A stretch of 64,000 nt of DNA, from contig AAVT01000001.1 in the NCBI GenBank assembly GCA_000169075.1, positions 757,201 to 821,200 on the forward strand, given 5' to 3'. The stretch is from a marine gamma proteobacterium HTCC2143 (GTDB lineage Bacteria > Pseudomonadota > Gammaproteobacteria > Pseudomonadales > Dasaniaceae). Shown here piece by piece: positions 47,387-57,667 of this stretch (position 1 is the stretch's first letter; each line of letters opens with the position of its first letter). Below the pieces are notes generated by a model. That model saw only the letters and a program-made list of their open reading frames with translations. It was not told where the DNA came from and searched no databases. The position numbers and the translations under genes are program-made.

Positions 47387-49897
47387 TTAAAAGTTAAAAC
47401 ACAGGCTGTCATCAACGAGACTGAGCTGTTCTTTGAATAGGTTTTGGATGTGCTCCATCGCCTGCTCGGTGTCCGCTTCAAATCTCAGTACTAACATCGG
47501 TGTTGTATTTGATGCCCTTACAAGCCCCCAGCCATCAGGGAAATCAACTCTCAGGCCGTCAAGTGTAGAGCGTTTTCCCTCACCAAAGTTTGCAGTATTG
47601 ATAAGTTGCTCAATAACAATAAATTTTTGCGATTCTGTAGATTCTATCTTTAGCTCTGGAGAACCGATACTGTCTGGAAAGGCTTCAAGTTGTAAATCCA
47701 GGTCTGGATCAGTCGTGCTGAGGATCTCTACCAATCGTGCAGCTGCATACATGCCATCATCAAAGCCAAACCAGCGTTCTTTAAAGAATATGTGGCCGCT
47801 GAACTCGCCACCGAGCAATGCCCCGGTTTCAACCATTTTCTCTTTCATAAAAGAGTGGCCGCTTTTCCACATGATTGGTCTACCGCCATAGTTACTGATC
47901 AGAGTGTTTAGATTTCTCGAGCACTTTACATCAAATATCACATCTGCGCCGGGGTTGCGGGAGACGACATCTTGGGCAAGCAACATGAGTAAACGATCTG
48001 CTGGTACAGATTTACCGCTAGCTGTAACAACACCCAAACGGTCGCCATCACCATCAAAAGCGATACCTAAGTCAGCCGCATTGTCGCTAACGGCACGTTT
48101 TAAGTCTTTTAAATTGGCTTCCACTGTTGGATCAGGGTGGTGGTTAGGGAAGTCTCCATCAACCTCGCAATACAGTGGGATAACCTCGCAGCCAAGCTCT
48201 TCAAAAAGCCGCGGAGCAATGGCTCCGGTGATGCCGTTGCCAGCGTCGATGACAATTTTTAAGGGCTGTGCTATCGCGACATCGTTGATAATAAAGTCAA
48301 TATAAGCTTGATCGATTAACTGGGTCTGGTAGTCGCCGCTACCATTGGCAAAATCATTGTTTAAAATACGCTCTTTCAATGATTGGATGGCGTCACCAGA
48401 TAGTGCTTTACCGCCAATAACAATTTTAATGCCATTGTATTCTGCCGGATTATGGCTGCCAGTGATCATTACGCCGCTTTGGGTGTTGAGTTGATGGGTA
48501 GCAAAATACATCAGCGGCGTAGGTTGTGCGCCTATGTCAATAACATCAGTGCCACTGGCCTGCAGTCCGGCAATCATTGCTTTGCGTATTCGAGGGGAAC
48601 TATGGCGGCCGTCCGCGGCCACAATGATACTTTGCTGCCCATTGTCCAGTGCTTCGCTGCCAATTGCCATGGCTATTGCAAAGACTGTCTGGTCAGTTAA
48701 CTCAGACTCAGCCAAACCACGAATGTCATAGGCGCGAAAAATAGAGTCAGGCAGTTGGTTCGGTAATACAACATTTTCCGCCGGTTTATCGTTTGTGAGC
48801 TCATCCAAAGTTAGTGGGCCACTGTTTATAATGTCCATCAGCGGGTCTACTAAATCAACCAGCATTTCGGGCTCAGGCTCTTTGCTTTTGACGGTGATGG
48901 TTGGGACTTCTTTGAGGCGCTGGGCAACTTCTTCAAAGCCAGGTAGGGTATAACCGACAGTTGTTGATTTTTTGGTCGTGGTCAGTTTTTCTAGGTTCCA
49001 TGCTAAGGCCTTTTTAAGCGTTGAGTGTGCTGAAAGGGCAGAAAGAATTAAGGCGGTTATAGCAACGGCGAGCATGATCCAGACCATGCTGGCGGTATTA
49101 CGGCTTTGGGCAATCATTTCCTTAGATGGGGTAAAGTTGATTTGCCAGTGAGATATTGAGGTGTCTGCGGTAGCCGCTAAGCTAGCGTCACCGGCGTCAC
49201 CGCGACTGGCGATAATATGTTGTTTATTCTGGAATTGCTGAATGAGTTGGGATTGCCCTAGGCTGCTGTCTAATTGCCCGAGCAAGGTCAACAGATAGCT
49301 TTCGTCTAGGGTTACTAGTAGCGCACCGCTAGCGTAAGCTTTGTTTAACGCTTTTATCGGTGTGGCTAGTGAAAAAAGCCACTTGCCGTCTATTTTGTAG
49401 GCTTCGGGCTCGACCGGACGGCCGTTGCTAGCATAACGTAACAGATCCAGTTCTATATTATTGCGCAGCGCCCAGTTCTTTTTGTCACGCGATGCAATAC
49501 CTAGTGGTCCAAGTGCTATAAGTTTGGTATCAATGGCTTCTGGGAAGGCGCGCGCTAGCTCCTGCCGATAGCGATTAACCATCTGTGAATCTTGCACGTC
49601 CAGTCCTGTTAGCAACTCGGGGGAGATGGCTATGTTAGATAGCCTCAGCTGTAATTGGGACAATGCCTGGTCGATCAAAGAGGCTTGGCTATCAGCGAGG
49701 CTTTGAGCTTGGGCTTGAACAGTAGCGTTGTTGATTGCGGGCCGTTCGACGAGGGCGATATATACAAACATAATACCGACAATTAGCAGGCTAAGTATGG
49801 CCGAGTTACTCAGAGTCGAGCGCAGTTTATTCTCTGGCTTAGCGTTGCTTTTACTTGTTTCGCCGGGCTTGTTATTTCGAGTTTTTTTGTTAGCCAT
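47387..49897 (-). CDS. algC: Membrane-anchored phosphomannomutase/phosphoglucomutase, AlgC-like
   Basis: A protein of 836 residues. The C-terminal about 460 residues are a complete alpha-D-phosphohexomutase: GVMITGSHNPAEYNGIK (phosphoserine loop), AFDGDGDRLGVV (metal loop), LGGEFSGHIFFKE (sugar loop) and RASNTTPMLVLRFEA (phosphate loop). The first about 300 residues add a membrane segment (AILSLLIVGIMFVYIALV), a periplasmic region of about 220 residues and a second membrane segment (WIMLAVAITALILSAL), like a sensor. The enzyme supplies Man-1-P and Glc-1-P for LPS. A ribosome-binding site, AGGGAA, precedes the ATG. Confidence 0.93.
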   Translation of the reverse strand: MANKKTRNNKPGETSKSNAKPENKLRSTLSNSAILSLLIVGIMFVYIALVERPAINNATVQAQAQSLADSQASLIDQALSQLQLRLSNIAISPELLTGLDVQDSQMVNRYRQELARAFPEAIDTKLIALGPLGIASRDKKNWALRNNIELDLLRYASNGRPVEPEAYKIDGKWLFSLATPIKALNKAYASGALLVTLDESYLLTLLGQLDSSLGQSQLIQQFQNKQHIIASRGDAGDASLAATADTSISHWQINFTPSKEMIAQSRNTASMVWIMLAVAITALILSALSAHSTLKKALAWNLEKLTTTKKSTTVGYTLPGFEEVAQRLKEVPTITVKSKEPEPEMLVDLVDPLMDIINSGPLTLDELTNDKPAENVVLPNQLPDSIFRAYDIRGLAESELTDQTVFAIAMAIGSEALDNGQQSIIVAADGRHSSPRIRKAMIAGLQASGTDVIDIGAQPTPLMYFATHQLNTQSGVMITGSHNPAEYNGIKIVIGGKALSGDAIQSLKERILNNDFANGSGDYQTQLIDQAYIDFIINDVAIAQPLKIVIDAGNGITGAIAPRLFEELGCEVIPLYCEVDGDFPNHHPDPTVEANLKDLKRAVSDNAADLGIAFDGDGDRLGVVTASGKSVPADRLLMLLAQDVVSRNPGADVIFDVKCSRNLNTLISNYGGRPIMWKSGHSFMKEKMVETGALLGGEFSGHIFFKERWFGFDDGMYAAARLVEILSTTDPDLDLQLEAFPDSIGSPELKIESTESQKFIVIEQLINTANFGEGKRSTLDGLRVDFPDGWGLVRASNTTPMLVLRFEADTEQAMEHIQNLFKEQLSLVDDSLCFNF

Positions 49898-50053
49898 AAT
49901 TCCCTAATGATAATCAAGCATGTTTAATAGCTGTTCAGTGGTGAATTCCAGGAGCGACAAAAAAGGCAGCGACTATTTTCGAGTCCATTGCGCATCGCAT
50001 AAATAAAAAAATAGCGTCCTACTATCCAGTGTAAGCCTTTCCTGAAAAAGTGG

Positions 50054-51253
50054 TTATTTTTTCCGATAGTGTTGGCAAATTTCTTCAATAAGATGGCGGC
50101 CAAGCTGCTGCTTGGATGTCATTGGTAATGACACTTTCCCGTCATTCCAGATCACACTAACGGCATTGTTATCACTGTTGAAGCCTATAGCGGTGTTGGA
50201 CACATCATTGGCGATGATAAGGTCTAATTTTTTCTTCTCCAACTTCCCTCGGGCATAACTTTCCACGTCTTGAGTTTCGGCAGCAAAGCCGATGGTAAAT
50301 GGGCGTTGCGGGTGGTTTGATACGTCCGCGATGATATCAGGATTTCGAACCAGCTCGATAGTCATTGTTTCTGTCGACTTTTTGATTTTTTGGTCCGCTA
50401 TGCTTGTCGGGCGATAGTCTGCCACTGCAGCTGATCCAATAAAAATGTCACAAACAGGCAGTGTTTCGATGACAGCTTGGTGCATTTCTGCTGCACTGTT
50501 TATATCAATTCGGGTTACACGCTCTGGTGTTTGTAGTGAGACCGGGCCTGTAATCAGTGTGACGGAGGCTCCTGCATCCATGGCGGCCTGTGCTAAGGCA
50601 AAACCCATTTTACCAGAGCTATGGTTGCTGATGTAGCGCACTGGATCAATGGCTTCGCGGGTCGGGCCGGCGGTAATGACTATTTTTACGCCATCGAGAC
50701 TACCGATTTTAAAGACACTGGATGCTTCCACAGCCAGTTGCTCCGGTTCCATCATACGGCCGGGGCCAATGTCGCCGCAGGCTTGCGATCCATCACCGGG
50801 GCCAAATACCAACACCTGTTTGCTGATGAGAGTTTGCAGATTCTGTTGTGTTGACTGATCTCGCCACATTCCTTGATTCATTGATGGGGCAATAGCAATG
50901 CTCGCATTGGTCGCCAGACATACTGTTGCCAGTAGATCATCTGCTTGTCCGGTTGCTAGTCGCGCCATGAAATCGGCACTTGCTGGCGCTATTAACACTA
51001 GGTCAGCCCAGCGGGCTAATTCGATGTGGCCCATCGCAGCTTCAGCCTCACTATCTAGCAGGTCGCAGTGGACAGGATTGCCCGAAAGTGCCTGCAAGGT
51101 GAGCGGGGTGATAAATGCCTGCGCGGCCTTGGTCATAATCACGCGCACTGTTGCGCCGTGGTCTTGCAGTCGGCGAATTAGCTCGGCAGCTTTATAGGCG
51201 GCTATTCCACCAGTCACACCGACCAGGATCTGTTTATTCGTTAATTGTTGCAT
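50054..51253 (-). CDS. coaBC: Bifunctional phosphopantothenoylcysteine decarboxylase/phosphopantothenate-cysteine ligase
   Basis: About 399 residues from ATG 51253 (MQQLTNKQILVG); the longer frame to 51277 is not needed. The flavoprotein decarboxylase half has VGVTGGIAAYKAAELIRRL, IAPSMNQGMW and GSQACGDIGPGRM with the catalytic cysteine. The ligase half has ITAGPTREAIDPVRYISNHS. It makes 4'-phosphopantetheine for coenzyme A. The dut gene that usually follows coaBC is absent; algC comes next. Confidence 0.96.
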   Translation of the reverse strand: MQQLTNKQILVGVTGGIAAYKAAELIRRLQDHGATVRVIMTKAAQAFITPLTLQALSGNPVHCDLLDSEAEAAMGHIELARWADLVLIAPASADFMARLATGQADDLLATVCLATNASIAIAPSMNQGMWRDQSTQQNLQTLISKQVLVFGPGDGSQACGDIGPGRMMEPEQLAVEASSVFKIGSLDGVKIVITAGPTREAIDPVRYISNHSSGKMGFALAQAAMDAGASVTLITGPVSLQTPERVTRIDINSAAEMHQAVIETLPVCDIFIGSAAVADYRPTSIADQKIKKSTETMTIELVRNPDIIADVSNHPQRPFTIGFAAETQDVESYARGKLEKKKLDLIIANDVSNTAIGFNSDNNAVSVIWNDGKVSLPMTSKQQLGRHLIEEICQHYRKK

Positions 51254-51302
51254 AGCGTCAAAGGGTTTCCTCGGCAAATCTCTTCGGAGATTGTATGATA
51301 TG

Positions 51303-51340
51303 TCACACCTCTAGGATAGAGAGGTCTTGCAGAGGTGTGA
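51303..51340. repeat. Inverted repeat with competing inner arm between coaBC and radC
   Basis: TCACACCTCT (51303-51312) pairs perfectly with AGAGGTGTGA (51331-51340). A second AGAGGT at 51320-51325 can pair with the same ACCTCT (51307-51312), so two mutually exclusive hairpins exist. TATGAT at 51294-51299 is a possible -10 box for radC. The element could be an operator or a leader RNA switch. Confidence 0.5.
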
Positions 51341-51376
51341 AAATGTCACCCAGCTAAACACATCAAGGAGGATGTT

Positions 51377-52051
51377 ATGGCAATTACAGACTGGCCGGAG
51401 GCGGAGAGGCCCCGGGGAAAGCTACTTAAGCAGGGCGCGGCATCATTATCAGATGCTGAGCTGTTAGCCATTTTTTTACGGACAGGCACGCCGGGTATGA
51501 CGGCGGTAGACCTTGCACGACAGTTGCTGCAGAATTTTGGCGGCTTGAGGGCGCTGCTTAGCGCTAGTGCTGAGCAGTTTTGCCAGGGACGGGGATTGGG
51601 TTTAGCTAAATATACCCAGTTGCAGGCGGTGATGGAGATGTCTCATCGCAACTTGTATGAAACGCTAGAGCGAAGCGATTGTTTAACTAGTTCTCAGTTA
51701 ACTCGCCGTTACTTACTCAGTTGCTTGCGGGACAAGCAGCACGAGCAGTTCGCTTGTTTGTTTCTCGACAGTCAGCACCGAGTGATTGCTTTTGACACCC
51801 TATTTTATGGCACTATCGATGCGGCATGCATTTACCCAAGAGAGGTTGTGCGTTGTTGTATGCAGCACAACGCAGCGGCGGTCATATTTGCACATAATCA
51901 CCCCAGCGGTATCGCTGAACCAAGTCAGGCGGACGAGCAGATTACTCGTCGCCTGATTGATGCATTGGTGCTAATCGATGTTCGAGTGCTCGATCATTTT
52001 GTGGTCGGTGATGGCGTTCTAGTATCCTTTGCTGAGCGTGGTTTGCTGTAG
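51377..52051 (+). CDS. radC: RadC family protein (JAMM domain)
   Basis: A protein of 224 residues. A helix-hairpin-helix start ([21 protein letters not shown]) is followed by a JAMM metalloprotease-like core, [23 protein letters not shown], with HxH and aspartate in place. A good ribosome-binding site (AAGGAGG) precedes ATG 51377. The former link to DNA repair is doubtful and true function unknown. Sits between coaBC and rpmB, the common order. Confidence 0.94.
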   Translation: MAITDWPEAERPRGKLLKQGAASLSDAELLAIFLRTGTPGMTAVDLARQLLQNFGGLRALLSASAEQFCQGRGLGLAKYTQLQAVMEMSHRNLYETLERSDCLTSSQLTRRYLLSCLRDKQHEQFACLFLDSQHRVIAFDTLFYGTIDAACIYPREVVRCCMQHNAAAVIFAHNHPSGIAEPSQADEQITRRLIDALVLIDVRVLDHFVVGDGVLVSFAERGLL

Positions 52052-52132
52052 CGAGTGGGGGCTTGGAAATCGGTTGTTATTCGGATAAAACAGCCTTTTT
52101 CCCAAATATTCAGGCGCTTTTACCCATTTGTG

Positions 52133-52161
52133 TTGCTATCGAATAGGTGTTCTGGTATAAA
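52133..52161 (+). promoter_or_regulatory. Sigma-70 promoter of rpmB-rpmG
   Basis: TTGCTA (52133-52138) and TATAAA (52156-52161) are separated by 17 bases; the sequence after the -10 box is G/C-rich (GTCGCGCTCC), a discriminator typical of stringently controlled ribosomal genes. It is about 110 bases before rpmB. No experimental start known. Confidence 0.6.
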
Positions 52162-52273
52162 GTCGCGCTCCGTTCGGGCAGGTCCTTCGCAGAAGGCCGC
52201 TAAGATTGTTATTGTAATAGTTTTAAGGTCCGGAAATTAATTTTAGTCGATCAAATATTGGAAGGGACGCAGC

Positions 52274-52510
52274 ATGTCCAGAGTATGTCAGGTTACCGGC
52301 AAACGCCCTATTACAGGAAACAACGTTTCCCACGCAAAAAACCGCACTAGGCGTCGTTTTTTACCGAATTTACACCGTCACCGTTTTTGGGTGGAAAGCG
52401 AAAAGCGCTTCGTATCTTTGCGAGTTTCTGCAAAAGGTATGAGAATCATTGATAAAAAGGGCATAGACTCAGTACTAACTGATGTCAGAGCCCGTGGCGA
52501 GAAGGTATAA
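52274..52510 (+). CDS. rpmB: 50S ribosomal protein L28
   Basis: A protein of 78 residues: [20 protein letters not shown] at the start and [20 protein letters not shown] in the middle are the L28 signature. GGAAGGGA is a strong ribosome-binding site. It forms an operon with rpmG 11 bases downstream and is highly expressed. Confidence 0.98.
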   Translation: MSRVCQVTGKRPITGNNVSHAKNRTRRRFLPNLHRHRFWVESEKRFVSLRVSAKGMRIIDKKGIDSVLTDVRARGEKV

Positions 52511-52521
52511 GGAGCTAGATT

Positions 52522-52689
52522 ATGGCGAAGAGTGCGCGCGACAAAATCAAACTGGTTTCTACAGCCGGTACTGGTCACTACTACACTACCGACAAGAACA
52601 AGCGGAATACGCCTGACAAAATGGTGTTTAAGAAGTATGACCCCGTGGTTCGTAAACATGTCGAGTACAAAGAGTCCAAAATCAAGTAA
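52522..52689 (+). CDS. rpmG: 50S ribosomal protein L33
   Basis: A protein of 55 residues starting at ATG 52522 with AAGGAG upstream. [19 protein letters not shown] and [18 protein letters not shown] identify L33. It lacks the four zinc-binding cysteines, so it is the zinc-independent form. A rho-independent terminator follows 20 bases after the stop. Confidence 0.97.
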   Translation: MAKSARDKIKLVSTAGTGHYYTTDKNKRNTPDKMVFKKYDPVVRKHVEYKESKIK

Positions 52690-52708
52690 TTGATGGAAGG
52701 GTTCTGGT

Positions 52709-52734
52709 AAGCCCGGTCTTGTCCGGGCTTTTTT
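52709..52734 (+). terminator. Rho-independent terminator of rpmB-rpmG
   Basis: AAGCCCGG (52709-52716) pairs with CCGGGCTT (52723-52730) around a six-base loop, followed by six T residues. Placed 20 bases after rpmG. Confidence 0.92.
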
Positions 52735-52827
52735 GTGTCCGTCATTTAACCCCGGATATTGTCTAATTTAAGAGCCCTAAGCGCTACATAATTTGTGGAT
52801 CTTCGCAACAATGACGGTGCCCGCTAT

Positions 52828-53643
52828 ATGCCAGAACTACCGGAAGTAGAAACCACTCGTCGTGGTATATCGCCCTATGTGCAGGGGCGAATAGTTAAGC
52901 AATTGGTTGTTCGGCAGCCAAAACTGCGCTGGCTTATTCCCCCGCAACTTTCTAGCCTTATCAAAAATCGGAAAATTCTGTCCGTTGAGCGCCGAGCGAA
53001 ATATCTGTTACTTCGCTTGGATAACGGTTCGATTATTATTCACCTAGGTATGTCGGGAAGTCTGCGGATTATCGATGCCAGCGAGCCTCCAATGGCCCAT
53101 GATCATGTTGATTTTGTACTGGATGACGGCGTCGCCATGCGATTCACTGATCCCCGTCGTTTTGGCTGTGTATTGTGGCAGGGAGCAAGCGAACCCATAC
53201 ATAGCCTGTTAGCTTCTCTCGGGCCGGAGCCTTTGTCGTTAGACTTTGACGGTGATCTGCTATATCAGCGATCGAGGGGGCGTAAGGCTCCGGTAAAAAC
53301 TTTTCTGATGGATAATAAAAACGTAGTTGGTGTTGGAAATATTTATGCCAACGAGGCGCTGTTTGCTGCCGGCATCAAGCCGAACCGAGCTTCGGGAAGA
53401 ATTTCTAGGCAGCGGTATCAGGTTTTAGCCGATCAAGTAAAAAAGGTGCTTGCGCAGGCGATAGAGCAGGGTGGGACAACGCTGCGGGATTTTGTTGGGG
53501 GTGATGGTAAACCTGGCTATTTCAAACAGGCATTGAAAGTCTATGGGCGCGGTGGCAAGCCCTGCGTCATATGTGACCAGCATTTGATTGAAATTAGGCT
53601 GGGTCAGCGCAGTACCGTGTATTGTCGACATTGTCAGCGTTGA
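52828..53643 (+). CDS. mutM: Formamidopyrimidine-DNA glycosylase
   Basis: About 271 residues from ATG 52828; Pro-2 and Glu-3 ([13 protein letters not shown]) form the catalytic N-terminus, so the longer frame to 52795 must be wrong. [10 protein letters not shown] has the catalytic lysine region, [19 protein letters not shown] the DNA-binding helix, and the C-terminal zinc finger is CVICDQ with CRHCQR. It removes 8-oxoguanine. Located after rpmBG. Confidence 0.97.
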   Translation: MPELPEVETTRRGISPYVQGRIVKQLVVRQPKLRWLIPPQLSSLIKNRKILSVERRAKYLLLRLDNGSIIIHLGMSGSLRIIDASEPPMAHDHVDFVLDDGVAMRFTDPRRFGCVLWQGASEPIHSLLASLGPEPLSLDFDGDLLYQRSRGRKAPVKTFLMDNKNVVGVGNIYANEALFAAGIKPNRASGRISRQRYQVLADQVKKVLAQAIEQGGTTLRDFVGGDGKPGYFKQALKVYGRGGKPCVICDQHLIEIRLGQRSTVYCRHCQR

Positions 53644-53844
53644 GCGATGTTTAAAATCACAATTTGTCAAAAAACTCATCGTGTCTTCGCGACGAAGTTA
53701 GGTCTTGAGTCTATTATTGCTCGGCTATAAGGGCTCTATTTTATTTCCCTTTTTGGCTCTAGCTAGTTTCAAATAAGCCTCGATCGGCAGTATGGGTACC
53801 AATATGCTCTCGAGATTACCGCCGCATGAAAGGAGCGACTAAAA

Positions 53845-54195
53845 ATGATCGGAATACGAAAAAAATTGCTTAATAAGTTATCTCGGCTAGGAATGGGTCT
53901 CAGCCTGGCAGCGCTGCTAGTGGTTCCGCAGATGGGTTATTCGGAAGCTATTTCTGAAGACCCGTCAGCAATGGCAATGACGGGCGATCTATTAATTGCA
54001 CGCCCCATATTACTGGCAACGACAGTTGTCGGGTCGCTAATGTATGTCGTTAGTTTACCGCTCTCCTTGGCGGGTGGTAATGCTATAAGTGCTGCTGATA
54101 CGTTAGTAGTTGGCCCTGCAAAAGCAACCTTCATGCGCTGCCTTGGATGTACTCACTCTGGCTATAGCAAAGGTATATCCAGTACCGAGGAGTAA
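53845..54195 (+). CDS. Small membrane protein of unknown function
   Basis: A protein of 116 residues. A basic N-terminus and a hydrophobic signal (GLSLAALLVVPQMGYSEA) precede a second hydrophobic region (LLATTVVGSLMYVVSLPLSL). The tail CLGCTHSGY has a CxxC pair. GAAAGGAG is a ribosome-binding site before ATG 53845. I do not recognise a characterised family. Between mutM and the fdx gene in opposite direction. Confidence 0.65.
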   Translation: MIGIRKKLLNKLSRLGMGLSLAALLVVPQMGYSEAISEDPSAMAMTGDLLIARPILLATTVVGSLMYVVSLPLSLAGGNAISAADTLVVGPAKATFMRCLGCTHSGYSKGISSTEE

Positions 54196-54220
54196 ATCGC
54201 CAGCGCTGTCGCGATTATCG

Positions 54221-54980
<760 letters not shown>

Positions 54981-55029
54981 TCGTTACTTCCTTTATGATG
55001 GTTGCTACTGAATAGTGTATGGCTACCGA

Positions 55030-55650
55030 TTATACCTGTGTCGACAAATTTTGCTCGTCTCTGATAAATAATCGATAACAAATCTGACCGGCAAATTTTT
55101 CCCGATGCAAGTGCCAGTCGGCTGGTATGTCGGGCAATATTTCGTCTCTGCCCATTTCAAGATAAATTTTACCACCAGGTGACAGGCAGAAAGTCAGCAA
55201 ATTCAGGCAGTCCGCTATTAGTCCCTGATGAAATGGCGCGTCAAGGAAAATGATGTTGTAGGTATTGGTGTCAGGTGATTGCTGTAATTGCTGCAGCCAC
55301 TGCAGCGCATTGTCTTGCTGCACTCGAACATTTTCAGCGCCAAGCAAGCGCAAATTTTCGATGAGCTGTTTAATTGGCTCAGGGGAGCGATCAACAAAAT
55401 CAACCTGTGATGCTCCTCTGGATAACGCCTCTAACCCAAGTGCGCCACTACCTGCGAATAAGTCGAGGCAGCGGGCTGCAGATACATCTGCTGCGAGCCA
55501 GTTAAATAGTGTCTCTCGGACTCTATCTGGAGTAGGTCGCAGACCCTCGATCGAGGGGAACGCCAATTTTCTCCCTCGCCATTTGCCGCCAATGATTCGT
55601 AGCTGATTAGAGTGGGATCCTTTATCTTTTTTACCGTTGGCAGATTTCAT
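55030..55650 (-). CDS. rsmD: 16S rRNA (guanine-966-N2)-methyltransferase
   Basis: A protein of 206 residues. [14 protein letters not shown] and [15 protein letters not shown] are typical of Rsm[20 protein letters not shown] is motif I. The catalytic (D/N)PPF motif reads DAPF (residues 137-140), a change in a normally fixed position that could alter activity. Divergent from ftsY, as is usual. Confidence 0.92.
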   Translation of the reverse strand: MKSANGKKDKGSHSNQLRIIGGKWRGRKLAFPSIEGLRPTPDRVRETLFNWLAADVSAARCLDLFAGSGALGLEALSRGASQVDFVDRSPEPIKQLIENLRLLGAENVRVQQDNALQWLQQLQQSPDTNTYNIIFLDAPFHQGLIADCLNLLTFCLSPGGKIYLEMGRDEILPDIPADWHLHREKFAGQICYRLFIRDEQNLSTQV

Positions 55651-55767
55651 ATCTGGGTGATTGTTGATCCATTTTATATGTGGGTTGATGCTCCGTTTCT
55701 GAGCTTAAGGGTGGTAGGATAACACTCTTGTCATCCGTTCAATAATTATGAGCTGCTACGTCAACTA

Positions 55768-56964
55768 ATGAAGTTTTTCGATCGTTTCAAATCAGCCAAG
55801 CCTGACCAGAAGTCTCCAGATCAGCCGTTTTCAACAGAAGAAAATGGTCAGACTCCCGATGTGCCTATTGAGCAAGATACTCTCATTAGCTCTGCCCATT
55901 TTGGGTCTAATACCGAGTCGGTTGCTGCGGAAATACCCGCTGACGCCGTTGTAGTAAATGAGGCGGAAGTAGGCCTTGATGGAGAGCTTGCCAGTAGTGG
56001 CGTCGTAACAGCGACAGATTCCATAGGCACTGGCGACTCTAAAGCGGGTTTTTTCTTGCGTTTAAAGCAGGGTTTGAAGCGCACCACTGACGGCTTTTCC
56101 AGTGGTATGGGTACACTTTTTCTGGGTAAAAAAGAAATTGATGAAGAGCTGTTGGAGGAACTGGAAACACAGCTGCTGATTGCTGATGTTGGTGTTGAGG
56201 CCACCCGGGATATCATGGAGACTCTGGCTAAACAAGTGTCGCGTCGTGAGCTGGCTGATCCGCAAGCGCTGTACCGCGGTTTACAAAAGGAATTGGCTGA
56301 ATTGCTGGAGCATTCGCGGGAGCCATTGCAAATAGACGAGACTAAAAAGCCTTATGTCATACTCGTGGTTGGAGTGAACGGTGTGGGCAAGACAACCACA
56401 ATCGGTAAACTCGGTAAGCGATTTCAGGCGGAAGGTAAAAGCGTCATGTTGGCTGCCGGTGATACCTTTCGCGCAGCGGCTGTTGAGCAGTTACAGGTAT
56501 GGGGAGAGCGGAATAATGTTCCAGTAATAGCGCAGCATACCGGTGCGGACAGTGCCTCGGTGATCTTTGACGCGGTGCAGGCAGCCCAGGCTCGAAAAGT
56601 TGATGTGTTAATTGCTGACACTGCAGGTCGCTTGCACAATAAAGACAATTTGATGGAAGAATTGAAAAAAGTTGTAAGAGTTATGGGTAAACTCGACAGT
56701 ACCGCTCCTCATGAAGTGATGCTGGTGTTAGATGCGGGTACCGGACAGAATGCACTGTCGCAAGCCAAGGCGTTTCAGGAAGTCGTCGGTGTGACTGGTA
56801 TAACCGTTACTAAGCTCGACGGGACAGCAAAAGGTGGTATTATTTTCGCCATCAGCAAACAATTGCAGTTGCCTATTCGATTTATTGGTGTGGGTGAGCA
56901 GATCGATGATTTACGGCCGTTTGCAGCAGATGATTTTGTCGCTGCTTTATTTAACAGTGAATGA
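55768..56964 (+). CDS. ftsY: Signal recognition particle receptor FtsY
   Basis: A protein of 398 residues. An acidic, low-complexity A domain (about residues 1-100) precedes the NG GTPase: GVNGVGKTTTIGKLG (G1), DTFRAAAVEQL, DTAGRLHNKDNLMEEL (G3) and TKLDGTAKGG (G4/G5). It docks SRP-ribosome complexes at the inner membrane. First gene of ftsY-ftsE-ftsX. Confidence 0.97.
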   Translation: MKFFDRFKSAKPDQKSPDQPFSTEENGQTPDVPIEQDTLISSAHFGSNTESVAAEIPADAVVVNEAEVGLDGELASSGVVTATDSIGTGDSKAGFFLRLKQGLKRTTDGFSSGMGTLFLGKKEIDEELLEELETQLLIADVGVEATRDIMETLAKQVSRRELADPQALYRGLQKELAELLEHSREPLQIDETKKPYVILVVGVNGVGKTTTIGKLGKRFQAEGKSVMLAAGDTFRAAAVEQLQVWGERNNVPVIAQHTGADSASVIFDAVQAAQARKVDVLIADTAGRLHNKDNLMEELKKVVRVMGKLDSTAPHEVMLVLDAGTGQNALSQAKAFQEVVGVTGITVTKLDGTAKGGIIFAISKQLQLPIRFIGVGEQIDDLRPFAADDFVAALFNSE

Positions 56965-56986
56965 TGTGCGGTAACCAAGTTCTCCA

Positions 56987-57667
56987 ATGATAAAGTTCGA
57001 TCAAGTCAGCAAGCGTTATCCGGGAGGCTATGAGGCTCTAAAAAGCGTCAGCTTTCATATTGAACGCAATGAGATGGTTTTTTTAACCGGGCATAGTGGT
57101 GCTGGTAAAAGTACCTTGCTCAAATTAATGATGGTGATGGAGCGGCCTACCCAAGGCCAGGTGCTCATTGATGGTCAAAATCTGCGGGGTTTAGCCGCTC
57201 GAAAAATACCAGCGCTGCGGCGTGATATTGGTGTTGTTTTTCAAAATCATCAGCTGTTATTCGATCGCAGCGTCTACGATAATGTAGCTCTGCCGCTGAT
57301 CATTGCGGGTTATCGGCCACGGGAAGTTGGCCGTCGAGTTCGGGCTGCGCTGGATAAAGTAGGTTTACTAAGCCGGGAAAAGCAGTTGCCTGTCACTTTG
57401 TCCGGTGGTGAGCAACAGCGAGTTGGCATAGCACGTGCGGTGGTGAACAAGCCCAAAATATTATTGGCCGACGAGCCTACCGGAAATCTCGATCCGGAGT
57501 TGTCGGCGGAAATTATGCATTTGTTTGAGCAATTTAATCAAGTTGGCGTCACTGTATTGATCGCCAGCCACGATTTGAGTTTAATTGCTCGACTGCCCTA
57601 TCGGATGATGACTTTGAGAGAGGGTGCCATAGTCTCGACTCCCGGGTCTGTAGGGGGTGTTAGTTGA
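56987..57667 (+). CDS. ftsE: Cell-division ABC ATPase FtsE
   Basis: A protein of 226 residues. GHSGAGKSTLLKLM (Walker A), VFQNHQLLFDRSVYDNV (Q loop), LSGGEQQRVGIARAVV (signature) and ILLADEPTGNLDP (Walker B). With FtsX it activates periplasmic peptidoglycan hydrolysis at the septum via EnvC. Its stop overlaps the ftsX start (TTGA). Confidence 0.96.
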   Translation: MIKFDQVSKRYPGGYEALKSVSFHIERNEMVFLTGHSGAGKSTLLKLMMVMERPTQGQVLIDGQNLRGLAARKIPALRRDIGVVFQNHQLLFDRSVYDNVALPLIIAGYRPREVGRRVRAALDKVGLLSREKQLPVTLSGGEQQRVGIARAVVNKPKILLADEPTGNLDPELSAEIMHLFEQFNQVGVTVLIASHDLSLIARLPYRMMTLREGAIVSTPGSVGGVS

